A stretch of 64,000 nucleotides of DNA from contig NZ_VDMJ01000006.1 in assembly GCF_006335115.1 (NCBI RefSeq), positions 155,881 through 219,880 of the forward strand, given 5' to 3'. Source of the DNA: Streptomyces sp. NP160 (GTDB taxonomy: Bacteria; Actinomycetota; Actinomycetes; Actinomycetales; Quadrisphaeraceae). Positions 58,287 through 64,000 of the stretch are shown piece by piece (within the stretch, counting starts at the first letter, position 1; each line of letters opens with the position of its first letter). Under the pieces are notes generated by a model. It worked only from the letters and a program-made list of their open reading frames with translations. It did not search any database and was not told where the DNA came from. The position numbers were made by a program, and so were the translations under genes.

Positions 58287-58362
58287 TGGTGGCCAGGAGC
58301 GGGGTCGAACCGCTGACCTTCCGATTTTCAGTCGGACGCTCTACCAACTGAGCTACCTGGCC
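58287..58362 (-). tRNA. tRNA-Phe (GAA), 3' half supplied by the element
   Basis: The 76-nt minus-strand gene begins GGCCAGGTAGCTCAGTTGG and has the anticodon loop CTGAAAATC (GAA), the T loop GGTTCGACC, and an encoded CCA end. The acceptor stem GGCCAGG pairs with CCTGGCC. Its 3' 45 bases are attR, identical to 47700-47744. Confidence 0.96.
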
Positions 58363-58397
58363 GGGCAGGCCATCTCTGGCGTCTGCTCGGGTCTTGC

Positions 58398-58474
58398 TGG
58401 CGACCCCGACGGGACTTGAACCCGCGACCTCCGCCGTGACAGGGCGGCGCGCTAACCAACTGCGCTACGGGGCC
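58398..58474 (-). tRNA. tRNA-Asp (GTC)
   Basis: The 77-nt minus-strand gene starts GGCCCCGTAGCGCAGTTGG, has anticodon loop CTGTCAC (GTC), the T arm GGGTTCAAGTCCC, and an encoded CCA. The acceptor stem pairs with a G-U near its end. It lies 35 bases upstream of tRNA-Phe in the same orientation. Confidence 0.95.
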
Positions 58475-58510
58475 ATCGGGGCTCTCACCCCGGTGACACT
58501 GGTCTTGCTG

Positions 58511-58583
58511 TACCCCCAACGGGATTCGAACCCGTGCTGCCGCCGTGAAAGGGCGGTGTCCTAGGCCACTAGACGATGAGGGC
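58511..58583 (-). tRNA. tRNA-Glu (TTC)
   Basis: The 73-nt minus-strand gene begins GCCCTCATCGTCTAGTGGCC, has anticodon loop CTTTCAC (TTC) and T arm GGGTTCGAATCCC. The 3' CCA is not encoded. It heads the three-tRNA cluster. Confidence 0.95.
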
Positions 58584-58621
58584 GAGCCCTCGAGTCGAGC
58601 GTCCTAGGTCTCACGCGGACG

Positions 58622-58651
58622 TTGACCGTCGAGGACGTGGATGAGCATAGC
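58622..58651 (+). promoter_or_regulatory. Possible promoter of the aldo/keto reductase gene
   Basis: TTGACC (58622-58627) and CATAGC (58646-58651) are 18 bases apart. The -35 box is good and the -10 weak. The leader to GTG 58726 would be about 70 bases. Confidence 0.35.
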
Positions 58652-58725
58652 GGGTGTCTGGAGTGGGTACGGCACTCGGGTGGGCGCGCCACCCCGGCGC
58701 GCTGCTGACCAGGAGGACTGCACCT

Positions 58726-59586
58726 GTGAAGACCCGCGCGATCGGCGACCGCACCGTCTCGGAGATCGGCCTCGGCGGCATGCCCATGTCCATCGAGGGT
58801 CGGCCGGACCGCGAGCGGTCGATCGCCACCATCCACGCCTCCCTCGAGGCGGGCGTCACGCTCATCGACACCGCCGACGCCTACCACCTGCACGGGAACG
58901 AGGTGGGGCACAACGAGGAGCTCATCGCCGAGGCCCTGCGCTCCTGGGGCGGCGACACCAGCGGTGTGCTCGTGGCCACCAAGGGAGGCCACCTGCGCCC
59001 CGGTGACGGCTCCTGGACCCAGGACGGCCGCCCCGAGCACCTCAAGGAGGCCGCGAAGGCGTCGGCGAAGCGCCTCGGCGTGGACGCGATCGGCCTGTAC
59101 CAGTTCCACCGCCCGGACCCGTCCGTGCCCTACGCCGACTCGGTGGGCGCCCTGGTGGAGCTGCTGGACGAGGGCGTCATCCAGATGGCCGGCATCTCGA
59201 ACGCCGACCCGGCGCAGATCCGGGAGGCCAACGACGTGCTGGGCGGCCGGCTGGTGAGCGTGCAGAACCAGTTCTCGCCGGCGTTCCGGTCCTCGCTGCC
59301 GGAGCTGGAGCTGTGCAACGAGCTGGGTGTCGCCTTCCTGCCCTGGAGCCCGCTCGGCGGCATCTCCGGCGCCGCGGAGCTGGGCGGCTCGCACGCGGCG
59401 TTCAAGGAGGTCGCCGAGGAGCGCGGGGTCAGCCCCCAGCAGGTGGCCCTCTCCTGGGAGCTGTCCCTCGGCGACGTCGTCATCCCGATCCCGGGGTCCA
59501 GCCGTCCGGAGACGGCGCGCGCGTCGGCCGAGGCCTCGGAGCTGGTGCTCACCGCCGACGAGGTGAACCGCCTCTCCGCCGCCTGA
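58726..59586 (+). CDS. Aldo/keto reductase
   Basis: The 286-aa (beta/alpha)8 NADPH-dependent oxidoreductase has VSEIGLGGMPMS, VTLIDTADAYHLHGNEVGHNEE (catalytic Asp and Tyr), LVATKGGHLRPG (catalytic Lys), GLYQFHRPDPSVPY (catalytic His position), GISNADPAQI, and IPIPGSSRPETARASAEA for the nucleotide phosphate. These features resemble the YajO/Tas-like group that reduces aldehydes or ketones. GTG at 58726 has AGGAGG at 58711-58716. It ends at a TGATCA palindrome. Confidence 0.93.
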   Translation: MKTRAIGDRTVSEIGLGGMPMSIEGRPDRERSIATIHASLEAGVTLIDTADAYHLHGNEVGHNEELIAEALRSWGGDTSGVLVATKGGHLRPGDGSWTQDGRPEHLKEAAKASAKRLGVDAIGLYQFHRPDPSVPYADSVGALVELLDEGVIQMAGISNADPAQIREANDVLGGRLVSVQNQFSPAFRSSLPELELCNELGVAFLPWSPLGGISGAAELGGSHAAFKEVAEERGVSPQQVALSWELSLGDVVIPIPGSSRPETARASAEASELVLTADEVNRLSAA

Positions 59587-59594
59587 GGCACCTC

Positions 59595-59649
59595 CCGTGA
59601 TCATGGCCGGTCGACCGCCCCTCGGGTGGCCGACCGCCCATGATCACGG
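59595..59649 (+). repeat. TGATCA-family palindromic intergenic repeat (locus D), probable two-way terminator
   Basis: Two 26-base arms (59595-59620, 59624-59649) match at 23 positions around a 3-base loop; the left arm begins CCGTGATCATGGCCGGTCG. It lies between the convergent aldo/keto reductase and TetR genes, 8 bases after the former's stop, in the same setting as locus A. Confidence 0.85.
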
Positions 59650-59660
59650 TCGGGGACGGG

Positions 59661-60296
59661 TCAGAGCGGGTGCGTGAGCAGGGTGTCGAGGTGGGCCCGC
59701 AGGGCCGCGGGCATGTCGGTCGGCGCGGAGCTGTCGCGGTCCAGCAGCCACTGCACCTGCAGGCCGTCCATCACGGCGACGACGACGGGCGCGTGCACCG
59801 CCGGGTCGACCCCGGCGCGCAGGTCGCCGTCCTCAGCGGCCTCCCGCAGGGACCTCTCGAGGTTCGCGCGCGTGGTGGTGTACCTGTCGGCGAAGTACCG
59901 GTGCCCGGGGTGGTCCGGAGCGGTGGACTCCGCCGAGAGCACGCAGTAGAGCTCGACCTCGCCGGGCTCGGCGGCGTTGGCGGCCACGATCTCCACCAGC
60001 GCCCTCAGGGCCGCCGTGCCGCGAGCCCGGATGACGCCGAAGCGCTCCTCGGAGACGGCGTCGCGCCGCTGCAGCACCGCCTCCAGCAGCGCCTCCTTGG
60101 TGGGGAAGTGGTGCAGCAGGCCGGGGTGGGAGATGCCGCAGCGCGCCGCGATCTCGCGCAGGGAGGCCGAGCGGTAGCCGACCTCGCCGAAGAGCGCGCG
60201 GGCGGTGTCGAGGATCTCCTCGCGCCGCAGGCGCCCCTTCGCGTAGCCGCGCAGGGGCTCCTGGCCGGCGGTGGAGGTGCTGGTCACGTCCACCAT
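59661..60296 (-). CDS. TetR/AcrR family transcriptional regulator
   Basis: The 211-aa regulator has an N-terminal HTH: RREEILDTARALFGEVGYRS, SLREIAARCGISHPGLLHHFPTKEALLEAVL. The helical C-terminal ligand domain has LYCVLSAESTAPDHPGHRYF. ATG at 60296 is used. It is divergent from the GH3 beta-glucosidase gene across 68 bases; the GGTGATC sequences at 60304 and 60316 could be its operator. The likely target is the glucosidase gene, by analogy with divergent pairs (inference). Confidence 0.92.
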   Translation of the reverse strand: MVDVTSTSTAGQEPLRGYAKGRLRREEILDTARALFGEVGYRSASLREIAARCGISHPGLLHHFPTKEALLEAVLQRRDAVSEERFGVIRARGTAALRALVEIVAANAAEPGEVELYCVLSAESTAPDHPGHRYFADRYTTTRANLERSLREAAEDGDLRAGVDPAVHAPVVVAVMDGLQVQWLLDRDSSAPTDMPAALRAHLDTLLTHPL

Positions 60297-60351
60297 GGTG
60301 ACAGGTGATCTCCGGGGTGATCCATGCCTACCGGGTGGTTGGAGTTCACCG

Positions 60352-60357
60352 TACGCT
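60352..60357 (+). promoter_or_regulatory. -10 box of the GH3 glucosidase gene (leaderless)
   Basis: TACGCT ends 7 bases before the ATG at 60365 with no SD between. The gap to the divergent TetR gene also holds two GGTGATC copies that may be regulator sites. Confidence 0.5.
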
Positions 60358-60364
60358 GCCGCCC

Positions 60365-62704
60365 ATGACCACCGACGGAGCTGGATCACCCACCGACCGC
60401 GCCCAGCGGGCCCCCCTGGACCCCGAGGCGGTCCTCGCGGCGCTCTCCCTGGAGGAGCAGGCCCGTCTGCTCGACGGGTCCGACTTCTGGCACACGCAGC
60501 CCCTGGACGAGCACGGCGTGCCCGCCGTCATGGTCACCGACGGCCCCCACGGCCTGCGCAAGCAGCCCACCGACGGCGACCACCTGGGCCTGGGCGGCTC
60601 CGTGCCCGCCACCTGCTTCCCGCCCGCCGCCGGGCTGGCCTCCTCCTGGGACGTCGACCTGCTGCAGCGCGTGGGCACCGCCCTGGGCGAGGAGTGCCGG
60701 GCCGAGGGCGTCGCCGTCCTGCTCGGCCCCGGCGTCAACATGAAGCGCACCCCGCTGTGCGGGCGCAACTTCGAGTACTTCTCGGAGGACCCGGTGCTCG
60801 CCGGAGACCTCGCCGCCGCCCTCGTGCGCGGTGTGCAGTCCCAGGGCGTCGGCACCTCGCTCAAGCACTTCGCCGCCAACAACCAGGAGACGCACCGCAT
60901 GAGCGTCTCCGCGGAGGTGGACGAGCGGACCCTGCGGGAGGTGTACCTCACGGCCTTCGAGCGCGTGGTCCGCACCGCCCAGCCCTGGACCGTGATGTGC
61001 TCCTACAACCGCATCAACGGCGTCTACGCCAGCCAGGACCCGTGGCTGCTCACCCGCGTGCTGCGCAACGAATGGGGCTTCGAGGGGCTCGTGGTCTCTG
61101 ACTGGGGCGCTGTCGACGACCGCCCGCTCGGCGTGGCCGCCGGGCTCGACTTGGAGATGCCGTCGTCCTCCGGGGCGTCCACCGCCAAGGTGCTCGCCGC
61201 CGTGCGCGAGGGCCGCCTGTCCGAGGCCGACGTCCGCACCGCCGCCCGCCGCGTGCTGCAGCTGGTGGCCAGGGCGCAGCCCGGCCTGGCGGAGCCCCGC
61301 CCCTACGACGCAGCCGCCCACCACGCCCTGGCCCGCGAGGCCGCGCAGCGCAGCGCGGTGCTGCTGAAGAACGACCCCGTCGGCACCTCGGCCGGTGCGG
61401 CGCCCCTGCTGCCGCTGGACGCCGCCGCCGCGGGCGTCGTCGCCGTCGTCGGGGAGATGGCGCGCACGCCGCGCTACCAGGGCGCGGGCAGCTCCCAGGT
61501 GGTGCCCACGCAGCTCGACGACGCCCTCACCGCCCTGCGCGACGACCTCGAGGGGACCGGCGAGGTGCGCTTCGCCGCCGGGTACTCCCTCGACGACGGC
61601 GAGCAGGACGACGACGGCGCGCTCGCCGACGAGGCGGTCGCCGCGGCGCGCGGCGCCGACGTCGTCCTGCTCTTCCTCGGGCTGCCCGGCTCCTACGAGT
61701 CGGAGGGCTTCGACAGGACCCACCTCGACCTGCCGGCGTCGCAGCTCGCGCTGCTCGACGCCGTGCTGGAGGTGACCGAGCGCGTCGTCGTCGTGCTGTC
61801 CAACGGCTCCGCGGTGCGGCTGCACCCCTGGGCCGACCGGGTGCCCGCGCTGCTGGAGGGGTGGCTGCTGGGGCAGGCCGGCGGCTCGGCCGTGGCCGAC
61901 CTGCTGGTGGGGCGCGTCAGCCCGAGCGGGCGGCTGGCGGAGACCCTGCCGCTGCGCCTGGAGGACACCCCGGCGTTCGGCGCCGGGTTCCCCGGCGAGG
62001 GCGGCGTGGTCCGCTACGGCGAGGGCGTCTTCATCGGCTACCGCTGGTACGACACCCGCAGGGCCGCGGTCTCGTTCCCGTTCGGGCACGGGCTGACCTA
62101 CACGACCTCCGCGTACGACGCCCTGTCCGTGGAGGTCACGGGTTCCGGGGCCGACGCGGGGCTCCGGGTGGCGCTGACGGTGACCAACACCGGATCGCGC
62201 GCCGCGGCCGAGGTGGTGCAGGTCTACGTGGCCGACCCGGTCGCCGAGGTGGCGCGTCCGGACTCCGAGCTCAAGGCCTTCGCCCGCGTCGAGCTGGAGC
62301 CGGGGCAGTCTCGGGCGGTGTCGTTCGAGCTGGACGCGCGGGCGCTGTCGTACTGGAGCCCCGTCCAGCGCCGCTGGGTGGTCGAGGGCGGTGCGTTCGA
62401 GGTGCGGGTGGGCGCGTCCTCGCGCGACGTCCGGCTGCGCGAGACGGTGCAGGTGACCGGCGAGGACCTCACCCCGCCGGTGGCCGTGGACGCCGAGATC
62501 AGCACCTGGCTCGACCACCCGGTGGCCGGGCCCGCGCTGCGGTCGGTGCTGGAGCGGTCGGGCGGCGGGTTCGCCGGGATGGTCGACGACCCCGAGCACG
62601 GGGCGATGTTCCGCGCCATCCCCCTGGTGCGCATGGCCCGCTTCCCCGGCTTCCCCGCCACCGAGGCCGAGCTGGCGCAGATCGCGGAGCGCGCGAACGC
62701 CTGA
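60365..62704 (+). CDS. Glycoside hydrolase family 3 beta-glucosidase
   Basis: The 779-aa protein has no signal peptide, so it is probably cytosolic. The GH3 N-terminal barrel has VMVTDGPHGLRKQ, GPGVNMKRTPLCGRNFEYFSEDP, KHFAANNQETHRM and the nucleophile Asp in GLVVSDWGAV. The second domain has AVLLKNDP and GSSQVVPTQ with the ligand loop. The C-terminal fibronectin-III-like domain begins around VALTVTNTGSRAAAEVVQVY. These enzymes release glucose (or other sugars) from beta-linked oligosaccharides. ATG at 60365 is used. Confidence 0.95.
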   Translation: MTTDGAGSPTDRAQRAPLDPEAVLAALSLEEQARLLDGSDFWHTQPLDEHGVPAVMVTDGPHGLRKQPTDGDHLGLGGSVPATCFPPAAGLASSWDVDLLQRVGTALGEECRAEGVAVLLGPGVNMKRTPLCGRNFEYFSEDPVLAGDLAAALVRGVQSQGVGTSLKHFAANNQETHRMSVSAEVDERTLREVYLTAFERVVRTAQPWTVMCSYNRINGVYASQDPWLLTRVLRNEWGFEGLVVSDWGAVDDRPLGVAAGLDLEMPSSSGASTAKVLAAVREGRLSEADVRTAARRVLQLVARAQPGLAEPRPYDAAAHHALAREAAQRSAVLLKNDPVGTSAGAAPLLPLDAAAAGVVAVVGEMARTPRYQGAGSSQVVPTQLDDALTALRDDLEGTGEVRFAAGYSLDDGEQDDDGALADEAVAAARGADVVLLFLGLPGSYESEGFDRTHLDLPASQLALLDAVLEVTERVVVVLSNGSAVRLHPWADRVPALLEGWLLGQAGGSAVADLLVGRVSPSGRLAETLPLRLEDTPAFGAGFPGEGGVVRYGEGVFIGYRWYDTRRAAVSFPFGHGLTYTTSAYDALSVEVTGSGADAGLRVALTVTNTGSRAAAEVVQVYVADPVAEVARPDSELKAFARVELEPGQSRAVSFELDARALSYWSPVQRRWVVEGGAFEVRVGASSRDVRLRETVQVTGEDLTPPVAVDAEISTWLDHPVAGPALRSVLERSGGGFAGMVDDPEHGAMFRAIPLVRMARFPGFPATEAELAQIAERANA

Positions 62705-62766
62705 TCCCCCTCCTGCCCGTGACCGCGGTGGTGAAAGGACGGTGGGGGTGCCGGACATGGGCCAGG

Positions 62767-63357
62767 GTGAGCACCGTGGCCGGTGGGGTTGACGAGGACG
62801 AGGCGGCCCGGCGCGCTCGCTTCGAGGCGCTCGCGGCCGAGGTGCTCGAGCCCGTCCGGCGCTACCTCGCGCGCCGCGCGGGCGCGGCGGTGGCCGACGA
62901 CGCCCTGTCCGACGTGCTGCTCGTGCTGTGGCGCCGTCTTGACGACGTGCCAGGACCCCCGGAGGCCCTGCCCTGGGCGTACGGCGTGGCGCGCGGGTGC
63001 CTGGCCAACACCGAGCGCTCGGCCCGGCGGCAGCGGCTGCTGGCGGCGCGCGTCGCCGTCGTCGACCCGCCCGGCGTGGTGGGCCTGCGCGGCGACGAGG
63101 ACGACGACGGGCGCCCCGACCCGGGCCCGGTCCGCGAGGCGCTCGCGGCGCTCGCGGTGAGCAGACCGGCGTCGGCCGAGGTGCTGCGGCTGTGGGCGTG
63201 GGAGGAGCTGGCGCCGGCGCAGATGGCCGTGGTGCTCGGCGTCACCCCCAACGCCGTGAGCATCCGGCTGCACCGCGCCAAGAAGGAGCTCGCCGTCGAG
63301 CTCCGAAAGACCGGCGGTGTTGCCGGACAGGTGGGGGCAGGAGGGCGGACGGGGTGA
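62767..63357 (+). CDS. Sigma-70 family (ECF-like) RNA polymerase sigma factor
   Basis: The 196-aa protein (GTG at 62767; GTG at 62776 also possible) shows region 2 EVLEPVRRYLARRAGAAVADDALSDVLLVLWRRL (in part: DDALSDVLLVLWRRL) and region 4 RPASAEVLRLWAWEELAPAQM, AVVLGVTPNAVSIRLHRAKKELA, the HTH that reads -35. Its stop overlaps the next gene by 4 bases. Confidence 0.88.
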   Translation: MSTVAGGVDEDEAARRARFEALAAEVLEPVRRYLARRAGAAVADDALSDVLLVLWRRLDDVPGPPEALPWAYGVARGCLANTERSARRQRLLAARVAVVDPPGVVGLRGDEDDDGRPDPGPVREALAALAVSRPASAEVLRLWAWEELAPAQMAVVLGVTPNAVSIRLHRAKKELAVELRKTGGVAGQVGAGGRTG

Positions 63358-63974
63358 ACGACGACGAGCTGCGCGCGGCGCTGCGCGGCGCCGACCCCGC
63401 GACCTCCCTCCCGCCCGCGGACCGGGCGTGGGTCACCGACCACCTGGAGGACGCCGTGACGAGCACCCGCCCCACCCCCGCCGCGCAGGCCTGGGACGCC
63501 GACGGCCGGCGCCGGGCCGCGCGGCGCCGCCGTCCCTGGCTGGTGGGGATGGCCGTGGCGGTAGGCGTCGCCGCGGCGGCCGTCGTCGCCGTCCCGGTGG
63601 TGCTCTCGCGAGCCCCAGGCCTGGAGACCACCGCGCTGACCGCCGAGCCCTTCGACCCCGCGACGGCCTCGTGCCTCCCCGTCCCGGACCTCCTGCCCGG
63701 GGTCGACACGGCGTTCGCCGGGCGCGTGACGTCGGTGGACGGGGACCGGGTGGTGCTCGAGGTGGAGCGCGCCTACCGCGGGGAGCCGGGAGACCGGGTG
63801 GTGGTGGACGCCCCGCAGCAGGACGGGACGTCGGCGGCGCTGGTCGGCGGATTCCCCTTCGAGGTGGGCGGGGATTACCTCGTGGCCGCCACCGCCGGTC
63901 GCGTCGCGGTGTGCGGGGCGTCGGGGCCGGCGGACTCCGCGCTGCAGAGCGAGTACGACCGCACCTTCGGCTGA
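63354..63974 (+). CDS. Membrane protein coupled to sigma factor (possible anti-sigma or effector)
   Basis: The 206-aa protein has a 60-residue cytosolic N-terminus (DDELRAALRGADPATSLPP, RRRAARRRRPW), one membrane helix at about 61-84 and an exported beta-rich domain with two Cys residues (SCLPVPDLL and AVCGASGP), resembling secreted domains with VTSVDGDRVVLEVERAYRG. GTG at 63354 overlaps the sigma gene. The position suggests an anti-sigma factor, though no zinc anti-sigma domain is visible. The last 26 bases of the window hold nothing recognisable. Confidence 0.7.
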   Translation: MNDDELRAALRGADPATSLPPADRAWVTDHLEDAVTSTRPTPAAQAWDADGRRRAARRRRPWLVGMAVAVGVAAAAVVAVPVVLSRAPGLETTALTAEPFDPATASCLPVPDLLPGVDTAFAGRVTSVDGDRVVLEVERAYRGEPGDRVVVDAPQQDGTSAALVGGFPFEVGGDYLVAATAGRVAVCGASGPADSALQSEYDRTFG

Positions 63975-64000
63975 TCCGGTGTCCCGCCGAGCATGCAGAA

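Larger units (their letters stand above)
47700..58331. mobile_element. Integrated capsid-encoding phage satellite-like element in tRNA-Phe (10.6 kb)
   Basis: The element is bounded by identical 45-bp direct repeats of the tRNA-Phe 3' half. It contains a tyrosine integrase, excisionase-like HTH, primase-ATPase, P27-like small terminase, HK97-type major capsid protein, several small unknown proteins and a likely cargo gene. No large terminase, portal, head protease, tail or lysis gene was found. Integration genes lie at the right end; most others run leftward as one transcript starting with the excisionase-like gene. This set fits a satellite that depends on a helper phage for packaging motor and tails. 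The naming is inference; the gene identities are from sequence. Confidence 0.85.

Overview
The window is a chromosomal segment of a very GC-rich actinobacterium. Markers for this are the bldC gene beside a DUF3073 gene, a DUF3151 gene, separate purS, purQ and purL genes, a HAIR-type operator in front of clpB, many GTG starts, and many GTGA/ATGA stop-start overlaps. The gene content resembles Kineosporiales-type genomes, but that placement is inference; no 16S rRNA is present.

Layout. 1-2.9 kb: end of gnd, a DUF2786 protein, a manganese catalase. 3.0-5.8 kb: clpB with a palindromic heat-shock operator and a strong terminator. 5.8-13.4 kb: alpha/beta hydrolase, exonuclease III, Bcr/CflA efflux pump, pyrE, DedA protein, NagD-like HAD phosphatase, a Tat-exported intradiol-dioxygenase lipoprotein, SpoU RNA methyltransferase. 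13.5-20.4 kb: small membrane protein plus SSS symporter, fbaA, two STAS genes, DUF3151, an FAD amine oxidase-like protein, a lipid kinase. 20.5-43.5 kb: the purine biosynthesis region (purA, class III aminotransferase, purD, purC, purS, purQ, purL, purF, purM). It is interrupted by two membrane-protein paralogues between purD and purC, by an oxidoreductase, an MFS transporter and an MBL-fold hydrolase between purC and purS, by a sigma-factor/lipoprotein module between purQ and purL, and by a frameshifted nuclease-like gene between purL and the sterol-carrier-like gene upstream of purF. 43.5-47.6 kb: DUF3073, bldC, a UvrA-like ATPase, a second DedA protein.

47.7-58.33 kb is an integrated mobile element inserted in a tRNA-Phe gene. 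It is bounded by a perfect 45-bp direct repeat of the tRNA 3' end. It encodes a tyrosine integrase, an excisionase-like HTH protein, a primase/RecA-type ATPase, a P27-like small terminase, an HK97-type major capsid protein, several unknown small proteins and a probable cargo gene. No large terminase, portal or tail gene is visible, so it looks like a capsid-encoding phage satellite rather than a complete prophage. Its ends carry matched GTGACA-n5-GTGCCACTG sites and a helically phased GAGACGGG repeat array, which look like integrase-arm and excisionase sites.

58.3-64 kb: a tRNA-Phe/Asp/Glu cluster, an aldo/keto reductase, a TetR regulator divergent from a GH3 beta-glucosidase, and a sigma factor translationally coupled to a membrane protein.

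A family of intergenic repeats centred on CCGTGATCATGG recurs at four places outside the mobile element. It forms near-perfect hairpins between two convergent gene pairs and oppositely oriented tandem arrays on either side of the frameshifted gene.
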